DNA of 64,000 nucleotides from Nematopogon swammerdamellus. Taxonomy: Eukaryota; Arthropoda; Insecta; Lepidoptera; Adelidae. Below the pieces are notes generated by a model. That model was not told the origin of the DNA. It did no database searches and saw only the letters and a list, made by a program, of their open reading frames with translations. Shown here in pieces: positions 43,101 to 51,579 of this stretch. Made by a program: the position numbers and the translations under genes. The stretch spans positions 22,181,596-22,245,595 of the forward strand of contig OX336343.1 in assembly GCA_946902875.1 (NCBI GenBank), written 5' to 3'. Every line of letters begins with the position of its first letter. Position 1 is the first letter of the stretch.

Positions 43101-45209
43101 ACAAACTCTTTGGTTGTACTTGGGTTGTACCTAGCTCCGCTTATTTGTTGTTATATCCGCTATAGTAACACATATTCTGTGAAAATTTCAACGGGCTTCC
43201 TATTACGGTTCAAGAGATACAGCCCTCGGATAGACAAACGGACGGACGGACAGACAGACTGCGGAGGCTTAGTAATAGGCTTCCGTACAGGGATACGGAA
43301 ACCTAAAAATAAGGGGTGAAATAGGGGTGAAAGTTTTTGTATGGGGAATCCATGATTTCTCTAGGTAAGGATATGAAAATTTATTATCTAGGCTTTTGGC
43401 ACAGATTACTCAATAGTTACTGCTTTTGGTAAGAAATAATGAATAATGGTCAGGAAGAGGAAGGGGGAGAGAAAAGAAGGGGGAGTGGGTGGGAGGTACG
43501 TTTGTCAGCCTGGGTAGCTCAGTGGTGCAGGCAACCCTGGGCGCGGTCAACACTTGGATGGGTGACCGCTCGACCATTTGAGGCTGACCGTGGTTCCGAT
43601 TCCACGTAAAACTGTAGCACCCTTCCCTTCTTACCTTACTAGGGTTGGTACCACCGCACTGAATAAAACGTATGTCGAAACGGCTATGTAAATCAAAGAG
43701 ATTTGATGTAAATAGTTTTTTCGTTTTTTTCGTCCAGTTCAGTATAGCCTGCACGACATGTCCGACATCACGGATGTTGTAGGTGATGTATCCAACCATG
43801 TCAGTTTCCATAAAAAAAAGAAGAAGAGGAGGAGAGGTATGGAGGGAGGAAGGGTTAGTGAATGAGGGTAGGTGTGGGGGAGGGAGGTAGTAGAGGGAAC
43901 GAGGAGGAATGGATATCGAGGGAGTGAGAGGTTGAAAGGGGGAAGGGGCGGGGTAAGAGGGGGTTGCGGACAGGATGAGGGGTAGTAGGGGAGGAATGGA
44001 ATGCGAGGGTGATGGGAAGGAGGGGCGACATGAGGGGAGGAAGGGAAGTAGGGAGAGAGGGAGGGAATGGGCGAAAGGGAAGGTGGCAAAGAGGGGGTCC
44101 GTGAAGGGTGAGGGGAAGGAGGGGAGGAAGGCGGGATCGAGGAGAGAAGACCGGGAGAGAGGTGAGTGAGAGATGGGCGAGGAAGGAATCCCTTCCTTCC
44201 TCCCGAAAAAGATAGAGAATATAAGAGAAGCGATGGTTTATTATCAATTTTGCATTTAAATCAGATTTACTATTTTTTTATTTTATTCGTCGTCGTGTCG
44301 TCGTCGGTAAAATCTACAATTTTACAATTTTATATAAAATATCATTGACTTATATATTCTGTAAAACTTATCACAAATACATTAAACCCACCCTCTTTTA
44401 ATCTCTTTGGTATAACACCACCAGCAGCATCGTAGATGGAAAAAATAGCCCTGGACTCAACTTTTTTTAATTCGGTGCCTGGACTCCCTACTTCATACTC
44501 AAAGACATTTTGTTCATACTTCAACTATTACTAAAACGAGACACCGCGATTATGGTAGTGTGCGTATCGCGTGAATACAGAACCGACCGTCTCAAGAGAT
44601 CGCATCGATATTGTGTCATCCTTTTTCCACGCGCAGTAACCCGTATCGCTTGCCTGCACGCTCCACGCAAACATTTGCGTGTTCCAAAACAAGCGAACGT
44701 CGCGCGTCGATCGATAAATTGCCGCAACGGCTAAAAACTATGGAGGTGGCTTTTTACTTTCGAGCGACTGTAAGGAGAAAGGAAGTATTGTGATCGTCCA
44801 AAATGTCGAAGTTGAGAATGCGACTGATTTTTTTTTTTTTTTATTGAAACTGACACGTTTGGCTACATCACCTACAACATCCGTGATGTCAGCCCATAAC
44901 ACCGGGTGAACTTGGTGCCACGTCAGTGCTTCCCTTCGGTCGTGCCGACTACACTGAACTGGACGGAAAACACAAACTATTTACATAGCCGTTTGGACCG
45001 ACCTTTCATTCAGTGCGGTGGTACCAACCCGGGCGGGTTAAACCCTACCACCTAGTAATATAAGAAGGGGGTCATATCCCTTAGTCGCCTTTTACGACAT
45101 ACACGGGGAGAGATGCAGTGGGGCTATTCTTTTAAAGTACCGGCCCCACACAGTACAGATTTGGGCTATATATCTGTCAACGATCCCAAAAAAGTGGTTT
45201 TGAGAAACA

Positions 45210-45240
<31 letters not shown>

Positions 45241-48200
45241 CCGTCCAGCGACCTTGTGCCTAAACTGCTCAACCGATTTCGTTCAAAATTCGTATTTAGT
45301 AGTTTGAAATGATAATCTAGGGGTACCTTTTTTAGTTTTTTTTAATTAAAAAAAATAAGGGTAGCTGTCATACAAATTATTTCGTTGAGGTCGATTTTCT
45401 TATAAATGGCTAACGATTTTTATTATTATTATTATATTTAATCCATCGTGTTTGTTTCCGTTTTCAAAGGTGAGGTAAAAAAATATAATTTTAAAGAAGG
45501 TATCTCCACTTTATCCTAACCGCACGCGCGTATTTGAATTGCACGCAGGTTTGGTTGGTGGGTATTTGGCAAAGACATTTAATCTCTTTGGTATTTGGCA
45601 ACTAAAAATATAATAAGAAATAGGCATGCCATCTATAGACAAATAGGACAACTTAACTTTGGTCTGACATCTATGATGCAGAAGCGGCGAAATTATACAT
45701 TTTATCCGCCAAGCTCACGGACTGACAAAACATGAAAATATTTATTGGAAAAATTATGAAAACCTTAAAATACACTATTTTGAAATTTCTACTTAATATA
45801 AAATAATCTTTAAATTTAACTATGCTGTTCCCGCTTAGCATCGTTCTATAATTAGCAGATTTAAAAATATAATAAATTATTTAATTCAAATTCGATACTC
45901 CTGGCGCCATCTTAGGACATAATTGAAGACTAATTTCATGTTACCTTTAAAACATCGCTGACGGTACATCTGACTCCCCCTATAAAATCAATGGCGTAAG
46001 TGAATGTGATTGCATTTTAAAATAGTAGAAATAAAGCGTAAGTGAATGTGATTGCATTTTAAAATAGTAAAAATAAAGTGTAAATGAATGTGATTGCATT
46101 TTAAAATAGTAGTAATAAAGCGTAAGTCAATGTGATTGATTTCAAAATGGTATAAATAAAGCGTAAGTGAATGTGATGGCATTTTAAACTAGTAGATTTA
46201 AAGCGTAAGTGAATGTGATAGCATTTTAAAATAGTAAAAAAATAAAGCGTAAGTGAATGTCGCGATTGCAGGTAATACCGATGTCCTGGCTAGAAGAGCT
46301 AGCGGCTTCAGCGAAGAAGCGCTCGCTGCTCCTGCACATGGACGGCGCTCGGCTGTTCAACGCGTCGGAACATCTGCGTGTGCCGCCGAGCGAGATCGTG
46401 CGCCACTTCGACAGCGTGAGCGTCTGCTTCAGCAAGTCCCTCGCGGCGCCCGTTGGCTCCGCGATCGTCGGCACTTACCACTTCATAGACCAGTCAGTTG
46501 TTGTTTGTTGTCTTGATGTTGTTTCAAACTTTTCACAGACTTATGTTCGCTAAATGAATGATCTCTCACACTTCGTCGTGTTTTCCATTCCATAAAAAAA
46601 ATATGGAAACTGACACGGTAGGCTATATCGCCTACTACATTCGTGATATCAACTGATAACACCTTGGTGAACTAGGTGCCGTGTCAGTGCTTCCCTTCGG
46701 TCGTACATTGAACTGGACGGAAAACACGAACTATTTAAATAGCCGTTTCAACCGACCTTTCATTTAGTGCTGCGGTACCAACCCGGACGGGATGAACCCT
46801 ACCACCTATAGTAAGGTAAGAAGGGACGGTACCTACAGTTTTACGTGGAATCCGAACCACTGTCAGCCTCCAAGTACTGGCCGCGCTCAGTGTTACTTAA
46901 CAACAGTCGACCGACCGCACCACTGAGCTACCGAAGCTGAAGATTGTATGTATGTTGCCGGTTGTTGTCGTAGTGAAGTGGATCACGTGTTGTGCCGCGT
47001 GCGCAGGGCTCGGCGACTGCGCAAGATGTTGGGCGGCGGCATGCGGCAGGCGGGCGTGCTGGCGGCCGCCGCGCTCGTGTCGCTGGACGAGGTGCTGCCC
47101 AAGCTGACGGAGGACCACCGGCGCGCCGCCCTCATCGCTAGAGGTGACCTTTTTTTTTATGGATACTGACACGGTTGGCTACATCACCTACATACAACAT
47201 CCGTGATGTCAGCCCATAACACCGGATGAACTTGATGCCACGCCAGTGTTTCCCTTCGGTCGTGCCGGCTACACTGAACTGGACGGAAAACACAAACTAC
47301 ATAGCCGTTTCGACCGACCTTTCATTCAGTCCGCTCCATACGACCTCCGCTCTTTATGCAATTTTACAAAACTCTTTTAGATTAAAACCACGAGAAAGCA
47401 TTTTAAAATAGTAGAAATAAAGTGTGAGTGAATGTGATAGCATTTTAAACTAGTAGAAATCAAGCGTAAGTGAATGTGATTGCATTTTAAACTAGTAGAA
47501 ATAAAGTGTAAGTGAATGTAGCATTTTAACTTAGTAGAAGTAAAGCGTAAGTTAATTTGATTGCATTTTAAGAAAATAGTAAAAATAAAGCTTAAGTGAA
47601 TGTGATAGCATTTTAAAATAGTAAAAATAAAGTGTAAGTGAATGTTATAGCATTTTAAACTAGTAGAAATAAAGCGTAAGTGAATGTGATTGCATTTTAA
47701 AATAGTAAAAATAAAGTGTAAGTGAATGTTATAGCATTTTAAACTAGTAGAAATAAAGTGTAAGTGAATGTGATAGCATTTTAAACTAGTATAAATCAAG
47801 CGTAAGTGAATGTGATTGCATTTTAAACTAGTAGAAATCAAGCGTAAGTGAATGTGATTGCATTTTAAACTAGTAGAAATAAAGTGTAAGTGAATGTGAT
47901 GGCATTTTAAACTAGTAAAAATAAAGCTTAAGTGAATGTGATAGCATTTTAAAATAGTAAAAATAAAGTGTAAGTGAATGTTATAGCATTTTAAACTAGT
48001 AGAAATCAAGCGTAAGTGAATGTGATTGCATTTTAAACTAGTAGAAATAAAGTGTAAGTGAATGTGATAGCATTTTAAACTAGTAGAAATAAAGCGTAAG
48101 TGAATGTGATTGCATTTTAAACTAGTAGAAATAAAGTGTAAGTGAATGTAGCATTTTAACCTAGTAGAAGTAAAGCGTAAGTTAATTTGATTGCATTTTA

Positions 48201-51117
48201 AAAAAATAGTAAAAATAAAGCTTAAGTGAATGTGATAGCATTTTAAAATAGTAAAAATAAAGTGTAAGTGAATGTTATAGCATTTTAAACTAGTAGAAAT
48301 CAAGCGTAAGTGAATGTGATTGCATTTTAAACTAGTAGAAATAAAGTGTAAGTGAATGTGATAGCATTTTAAACTAGTAGAAATAAAGTGTAAGTGAATG
48401 TGATGGCATTTTAAACTAGTAAAAATAAAGCTTAAGTGAATGTGATAGCATTTTAAAATAGTAAAAATAAAGTGTAAGTGAATGTTATAGCATTTTAAAC
48501 TAGTAGAAATCAAGCGTAAGTGAATGTGATTGCATTTTAAACTAGTAGAAATCAAGCGTAAGTGAATGTGATTGCATTTTAAACTAGTAGAAATAAAGTG
48601 TAAGTGAATGTTATAGCATTTTAAACTAGTAGAAATAAAGTGTAAGTGAATGTGATAGCATTTTAAACTAGTAGAAATAAAGCGTAAGTGAATGTGATTG
48701 CATTTTAAAATAGTAAAAATTGGTGTGACTCCGGGTGTTTTTCCGAAAATTAAATACCAAAAGTTGGTTGGTAAAGATATTTCATGGTATAAATTAAACT
48801 CCCCCAAAGGAGAGGAGGATTGTAATGGAAAAAATATATTTTTAGAATCCTTGCAGTTAGCTCTTTCAAAGGATATATGATATTATTATGTTAATTAAAT
48901 TTTTTTTATTATTGTTACCAAACTGAACCCCCATATTAATCTAAAATAAATTTTTATCTAGTTATTGACGAGCGATATATGTGCGCATCATCAAGATCTA
49001 TCATTATGTCAAATTTCAAGTTTCTACGTTAGGTACTTAGTTTTCGAGAAAAACCTCTGTGATAGACGGACGGACGGACACGGGAGTATCTTACAAGGGT
49101 TCCTTTTTTCCTTCTCCATTTACTTCTTTTTTTTTTTTTTACGGAAACTGACACGGTTGGCTACATCACCTACAACGTCCGTGATGTCAGCCCATGACAC
49201 CGGGTGAACTAGGTGCCATGTCAGTGCTTCCCCCTTTGATCGTGCCGGCTACACTGAACTGGTCGGAAAACACAAACTCTTTACATAGCCGTTTAGACCG
49301 ACGTTTCATTCAGTGCGGTGGTACCAACCCGGGCGGGTTAAACCCTACCACCAAGTAATATTAGGAGGGAAGGGACCTACAGTTTTACGAGGAATCCGAA
49401 CCTCGGTCAGCCTCCAACGGTCAGCGGTCAAGTACTGACCGCACCCAGCGTTGCTTAACATTCAATAGCGACAGTTGACTGTATGCCCCACTGAGCTATC
49501 GAGGCTGACAAATTCTCCAGGATGATTGTATGTAGAGAGTTTTCATTTTACGAAGGCACGAGGGGTATGAGGTAGGAAGTGGTGTGAGACCGCGCGGAGC
49601 TCAGTAGGGAACGACTCGGTTCGACGGAGCGATGCGGAGACGTATAGAACGTGTGTACCGACCTGGCATCGAGTTCGTTCTCTACTGAGCTCTGCGCGGT
49701 CGCCTCTCGCACCACTTCCTACCTCGTACCCCGCGTGCCTTCGTAAAATGAAAACACTTTAATAGTATGTATGCACGATCAAATTGCTAGCAATACAAAA
49801 AGTTTTGGCAACACTCTGAATGAATCATGAATCTGTGTGTGCAACTTACTCGGACTCACTTTTATTCCTTTCTTTTCTAGAAATAAATGATCTCGGTTTG
49901 CCGTTCAGTGTGGACATCGAGAACCTGCACACAAACATCGTCATGCTGGATATATCCCCCTCCACTGATATCACCGCTGACCAGGTTGGTTCTTCGAATT
50001 ACTATACCAATCACTATAACACCACTACAACACCACTATAAGACCACTATAACACCACTACAAAAACTCTGTAACAACACTACAACACCACTATAACATC
50101 ACTTTAACATCACAATAACAACACTTTAACACCACTATAACACCAATACAACAACACTATAACACCACCACAACGCCACTATTTCACCACTATAACCCCA
50201 CTATAACATCACTATAACACCACTACAACAACACTATAACACCACTATAATACCACTATAAAACCACTATAACACACAATAACACCACTATAACACCACC
50301 ACAACACCACTATAACACCACCACAACACCACTATAACACCACTATAATATCACTATAACACCACTACAACACCGCCACAACACCACTATAACACCACTA
50401 TTACACCACTATATAAGCTTGTTTTAAAAATGTCGACACTGCAGAACAAATCATTATATGTCTTACAGCTTCGATTTATGAATCTGTGCTCGCTATAATT
50501 ACAATGACTTCTGTACAATGAGAGTGTGTCAGTAGAACGTGTGTTTCTTATTGGACATCTAAATTTAATTTTATCTAATAAATACTGTGGCTCGACAAAT
50601 GAATTTATAATTTTGAAAAGAAAGGTAACATCTGCGATATGTCTTCTGTTAGCAAGAGAAGTGAGCGCGAAATTGTCTTGAAGACTGTTACTTTGAGTTC
50701 GATAACCAACGTATTTCAAAAATTTATTTTGAAAGTTCAGTTCAGTGTAGCCGACATGAAATGATGGGAAGCACTGATATTGCACCTGGTTCACCCGGTG
50801 TTATGGGCTGACATCATGGATGTTATAGGTGATGTAGCCAACCACCAGCCGCAAGAACCGTGTCAGTTTCCATAAAAAATATTAATAAATTAATAAAGGA
50901 AATATAATATGTATGGTATGTTTTCCCCGGTGATGAGGTGGTGGAGAGACTGGGTCAGGTGAGCTCGACGGAGGCGCGAGGTGTCATAGTGAAGAGCATC
51001 TACCGCGACCTGAAGACGGTGCGGCTCACGCTGCACTACGAGATCACCGACGAGCTGGCGCGGCGGGCCGCCGACAAGATCGTCTACGTCCTGCGGGAGC
51101 TGTGCAATCACAAATAA
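33947..51117 (+). CDS. L-threonine aldolase gene (PLP enzyme), seven exons seen
   Basis: Cleaves L-threonine or L-allo-threonine to glycine and acetaldehyde using pyridoxal phosphate. Seven exons join in phase with GT-AG junctions: 33947-34149, 36968-37042, 38101-38267, 46272-46492, 47007-47143, 49881-49984, 50938-51117, about 361 residues, close to the usual family length. Motifs in order: [12 protein letters not shown] at the N-terminal side, [45 protein letters not shown] (Asp that contacts the pyridine nitrogen) and [15 protein letters not shown], whose Lys (46434-46436) is the expected Schiff-base lysine. No frameshift or stop was seen. The start codon is not found: exon 1 opens after an acceptor and needs a phase-2 exon upstream. 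Intron sizes are about 2.8, 1.1, 8.0, 0.5, 2.7 and 0.95 kb, all filled with repeats. Family call is firm; exact substrate preference is not visible. Confidence 0.93.
34415..34810 (+). mobile_element. tRNA-derived SINE family C, full length
   Basis: tRNA-like head (GGTTTGGGCATCGGCTTCTC, GAGGTCCGAGGTTCGAATCC), central GTAAAACTGTAGGTCCCTTC and GGTACCACCGTACTGGATG, body CAATCCAGGGAAGTCTCCGG, end TACTGGATTACATAAAAAAA. In threonine aldolase intron 1. Confidence 0.9.
34865..34964 (-). repeat. very short 3' end of the restriction-endonuclease LINE
   Basis: About 100 bp matching the terminal 3' UTR of the 30.8-kb element (AGGAAGGTGTGGATCTAAGC to ACTAGCGAGTGG), lying in threonine aldolase intron 1 shortly after a SINE. 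Confidence 0.85.
35255..35410 (-). repeat. SINE family A, 3' fragment
   Basis: ACACGGTTGGCTACATCACC, CCCTTCGGTCGTGCCGGCTA, GGACGGAAAACACGAACTAT; breaks off in the body. In intron 1. Confidence 0.82.
35517..35610. repeat. two adjacent hairpins with identical CGCA loops
   Basis: Hairpin 1: 27-bp arms 35517-35543 and 35548-35574, one mismatch, loop CGCA. Hairpin 2: perfect 17-bp arms 35573-35589 and 35594-35610, loop CGCA. Together they form an almost uninterrupted double cruciform-capable sequence in threonine aldolase intron 1. Confidence 0.9.
35620..36170. other. unassigned AT-rich intron 1 sequence
   Basis: Very AT-rich, with poly-A/T runs; no gene or matched repeat. Confidence 0.45.
36176..36480 (-). 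mobile_element. SINE family A, GTACTGTG head, antisense full
   Basis: CACGGTTGGCTACATCACCT to ACCGGCCCCACACGGTAC, with AGTCGCCTTTTACGACATAC. In intron 1. Confidence 0.88.
36532..36819. mobile_element. asymmetric foldback element with TTAA ends
   Basis: Outer arms GATACCCATAGCTGGCTGC / GCAGCCAGCTATGGGTAT and inner arms CATTCACTTTTGCGTCAGAT / ATCTGACGCAAAAGTGAATG. On the left an extra stretch of about 115 bp separates outer and inner arm; on the right they are contiguous. TTAA at both ends (36532, 36816) suggests piggyBac-type mobilisation. It ends about 150 bp before threonine aldolase exon 2. Confidence 0.7.
36968..37042 (+). CDS. threonine aldolase exon 2
   Basis: A 75-nt exon between GTTGCAG and a GTGAGC donor at 37043. 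It encodes [20 protein letters not shown] then KYEQ, the conserved segment following GTMANL in the family. Splicing exon 1 (last base A) to TA gives ATA, restoring frame; it ends in phase 1 and joins exon 3 as a Gly codon. Confidence 0.9.
37345..37690 (+). repeat. 300-bp repeat family F, third copy
   Basis: AGGCCTCACACACTCTATGT, CGCAGCTGCAAAGCAATAAT, CTCGATCGTTTAGGTACATT, TTATCTGTTACGAAGTGACT; carries a (GTAC)n expansion near 37590. In threonine aldolase intron 2. Confidence 0.8.
38101..38267 (+). CDS. threonine aldolase exon 3
   Basis: The acceptor is GGCACAG at 38100 and the donor GTGCGT at 38268. It encodes [13 protein letters not shown] through [15 protein letters not shown], the ENTHN-x-CGG signature. 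It ends in phase 0 with AAG. A block of 42-bp minisatellite units starts about 95 bp after the donor. Confidence 0.9.
38362..38618 (+). repeat. 42-bp minisatellite, array 1 (intron 3 start)
   Basis: About six diverged units of GCATTTTAAA..TAGTAGAAATAAAG.GTAAGTGAATGTGATT type. Lies about 95 bp after the exon 3 donor of threonine aldolase. Same orientation as arrays 2 and 3. Confidence 0.85.
39069..39125. repeat. palindrome with alternating GC core
   Basis: Arms GAGCACGGAATACC and GGTATTCCGTGCTC, extended by TCCACA / TGTGGA with a 2-nt bulge, surround a (CG)n run of about 14 nt. Can form a cruciform with a Z-DNA-prone loop. In threonine aldolase intron 3. Confidence 0.9.
39225..40290 (+). repeat. 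dispersed repeat with hairpin end (family E), long copy
   Basis: Starts with perfect 33-bp inverted arms (39251-39283 and 39349-39381; GAACCCTAGAGTTGAAGGCG core), then a shared tract TGTACTCGGCGGAATCGCTC, ATTGACGGAGTAATCGCG and TTTTCCGACC-type sequences. Other copies at 15780-16200 and 57040-58250. Non-coding. Confidence 0.65.
40292..43051 (+). mobile_element. decayed piggyBac-like element
   Basis: The left end is TTAA then CACGTTGAACGCCA (40292 on); the right end, read inverted, is CACGTTCAACGCCA ending near 43048, a one-mismatch match. The right TTAA appears mutated (TAAG). A C-terminal piggyBac cysteine-rich domain lies at 42252-42503; no catalytic DDD domain is recognised, so the interior is deleted or replaced. 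It lies in threonine aldolase intron 3. Confidence 0.6.
42252..42503 (+). pseudogene. piggyBac transposase C-terminus (cysteine-rich domain)
   Basis: A remnant of 83 codons: acidic/charged linker, then [28 protein letters not shown] and [16 protein letters not shown]. This matches the C-terminal zinc-binding domain of piggyBac transposases, which recognises the element ends. One expected Cys is Ser (CQSS instead of CxxC), so zinc binding is probably lost. No start codon or upstream catalytic domain. Confidence 0.7.
43128..43312 (+). repeat. family B repeat, 5' truncated
   Basis: GTGAAAATTTCAACGGGCTT, GACGGACGGACAGACAGACT, AGGGATACGGAAACCTAAAA. Follows the piggyBac-like remnant in intron 3. 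Confidence 0.8.
43504..43819 (+). mobile_element. 5S/tRNA-headed SINE with shortened head
   Basis: GTCAGCCTGGGTAGCTCAGT, then a deletion, 5S-like CTGGGCGCGGTCAACACTTG and GGATGGGTGACCGC, B box GTGGTTCCGATTCC, body to poly-A. An older, diverged copy. Confidence 0.85.
43813..44190 (+). repeat. purine-rich (GGA/GAA) tract
   Basis: About 380 bp, mostly A and G on the plus strand (GGAGGGAGGAAGGG-like), after a SINE poly-A in threonine aldolase intron 3. Triplex- or R-loop-prone on the sense strand. Open frames on both strands here are compositional. Confidence 0.85.
44829..45157 (-). mobile_element. SINE family A, GTACTGTG head, antisense full
   Basis: Poly-T 44829-44841, GGCTACATCACCTACAACAT, AACCCGGGCGGGTTAAACCC, AGTCGCCTTTTACGACATAC, ending CCGGCCCCACACAGTAC. 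Intron 3. Confidence 0.9.
45210..45241 (+). repeat. (GT)n microsatellite
   Basis: About 30 bp of uninterrupted GT in threonine aldolase intron 3, just past a SINE. Confidence 0.95.
45992..46265 (+). repeat. 42-bp minisatellite, array 2 (abuts exon 4)
   Basis: Six to seven units. The last unit (AATAAAGCGTAAGTGAATGT) runs directly into CGCGATTGCAG, the acceptor of exon 4; GATTGCA is itself part of the repeat consensus. Confidence 0.9.
46272..46492 (+). CDS. threonine aldolase exon 4 (PLP lysine)
   Basis: The acceptor GATTGCAG sits directly against a 42-bp minisatellite array; the donor is GTCAGT at 46493. It encodes [21 protein letters not shown] and [14 protein letters not shown], with the predicted Schiff-base Lys at 46434-46436. 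It ends CA, completed to CAG (Gln) by the first base of exon 5. Confidence 0.92.
46594..46940 (-). mobile_element. 5S/tRNA-headed SINE, antisense, in intron 4
   Basis: Starts at the tail (GGAAACTGACACGGTAGGCT) and ends in the head (ACCACTGAGCTACCG, complement of the A box). It makes up two thirds of the 514-bp intron. Confidence 0.85.
47007..47143 (+). CDS. threonine aldolase exon 5
   Basis: The acceptor is GTGCGCAG at 47006. It encodes [20 protein letters not shown] through [12 protein letters not shown], matching the family's RKxLGGGMRQ-GVLAA block. The donor is GTGACC at 47144, and an antisense SINE poly-T begins only about six bases later. Confidence 0.92.
47148..47335 (-). mobile_element. 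SINE family A 3' part, adjoining the exon 5 donor
   Basis: Poly-T directly after GTGACC, then ACACGGTTGGCTACATCACC to CGACCGACCTTTCATTCAGT; truncated before the central domain. Confidence 0.88.
47398..48720 (+). repeat. 42-bp minisatellite, array 3 (about 31 units, intron 5)
   Basis: The unit is ATTGCATTTTAAACTAGTAG then AAATAAAGCGTAAGTGAATGTG. Variants alternate AATAAA/AATCAA, GCGTAAG/GTGTAAG/GCTTAAG and ATTGC/ATAGC, in higher-order groups. Because 42 is a multiple of three, the minus strand stays open for 476 codons (a 14-residue repeat), which I regard as a by-product. Confidence 0.95.
49127..49509 (-). mobile_element. 5S/tRNA-headed SINE, antisense full
   Basis: Poly-T 49127-49140, body, central domain, then ACGAGGAATCCGAACCTCGG (B box complement), AAGTACTGACCGCACCCAGC (5S-like), ACTGAGCTATCGAGGCTGAC (A box complement). 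Intron 5. Confidence 0.9.
49539..49755. mobile_element. compact foldback MITE in threonine aldolase intron 5
   Basis: Arms of about 80 bp, imperfectly paired: GTTTTCATTTTACGAAGGCA at 49539 with TGCCTTCGTAAAATGAAAAC ending 49755, then GAGGTAGGAAGTGGTG / CACCACTTCCTACCTC, then CGCGCGGAGCTCAGTAG / CTACTGAGCTCTGCGCG. The central loop is about 60 bp. Confidence 0.8.
49881..49984 (+). CDS. threonine aldolase exon 6
   Basis: A strong pyrimidine tract and TTTTCTAG acceptor at 49880, with a GTTGGT donor at 49985. It encodes [20 protein letters not shown] and [14 protein letters not shown], consistent with the small C-terminal domain of the family. Phase 1 in, phase 0 out. Confidence 0.85.
50000..50412 (+). 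repeat. ACCACTATAAC-type minisatellite in intron 6
   Basis: Tandem units of 12-15 bp (ACCACTATAACACC with ACAAC variants) fill about 400 bp of threonine aldolase intron 6 shortly after the exon 6 donor. Confidence 0.9.
50420..50720 (-). pseudogene. LINE reverse transcriptase C-terminal fragment
   Basis: The minus strand reads [42 protein letters not shown] and NRSCKTYND, the C-terminal pattern of Jockey/CR1-type LINE polymerases. No domains beyond this; 5' and 3' parts are lost. In intron 6. Confidence 0.65.
50735..50879 (+). repeat. SINE family A, 3' fragment
   Basis: GTTCAGTGTAGCCGACATGA to TCAGTTTCCATAAAAAA, carrying a small insertion (ACCAGCCGCAAGA); lies about 60 bp before the last exon of threonine aldolase. 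Confidence 0.82.
50938..51117 (+). CDS. threonine aldolase last exon
   Basis: The acceptor is probably GATGAG at 50937 and is weak, lacking a pyrimidine tract, but it gives the right phase 0. It encodes [20 protein letters not shown] through [10 protein letters not shown] then TAA at 51115-51117, the usual C-terminal helix region. An AATAAA hexamer at 51113-51118 overlaps the stop codon and could serve as the poly(A) signal. Confidence 0.82.
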   Translation: MVERLGQVSSTEARGVIVKSIYRDLKTVRLTLHYEITDELARRAADKIVYVLRELCNHK

Positions 51118-51226
51118 AGACAAATTGGGGAAAATATTTGTTTTTATTATCTTTATTAGTTTTTGCCTGAAACGTGTTCTCCTCTAATTCAGTATAGCCA
51201 GCAAATCCAAAGGTATGGCACCTTTC

Positions 51227-51527
51227 TTTTTTTTTTTATGGAAAGTGACATGATTGGCTACATCACCTACAACATCCGTGATGTCAGCCCATAACACCGG
51301 GTGAACTAGGTGCCACGTCAGTGATTCCCTTCGATCGTGCCGGCTACAATGGACTGGACGGAAAACACAAACGATTTACATAGCCGTTTCGACCGACCTT
51401 TCATTCAGTGCGGTGGTACCAACCCGGGCGGGTTAAACCCTACCACCTAGTAATATAAGAAGGGAGTCATATCCCTTAGTCGCCTTTTACGACATACACG
51501 GGGAGAGATGCAGTGGGACTATTGGTA
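51227..51527 (-). mobile_element. SINE family A, antisense, downstream of threonine aldolase
   Basis: Poly-T 51227-51237, ATTGGCTACATCACCTACAA to GAGAGATGCAGTGGGACTAT. Flanked by SINE C pieces (51175-51220 and 51530-51575), so probably inserted into an older SINE C. Confidence 0.85.
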
Positions 51528-51579
51528 TTATGTGCTTTGGCCCCTCTGACTCAAACACCCATACTGGATAACATAAACA

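Noticed and set aside
43855..44247. Pro/Ser-rich 130-codon minus-strand frame
   Set aside because: Purely the complement of the purine-rich tract.
47377..48807. A 476-codon minus-strand open frame with 14-residue repeats
   Set aside because: It is the reverse reading of the 42-bp minisatellite; with a period divisible by three and no stop in one frame, openness is automatic. It is antisense to an intron and has no independent start, promoter or domain.
50000..50412. CRISPR-like array
   Set aside because: Units are contiguous short minisatellite repeats without unique spacers, in an intron of a eukaryotic gene.
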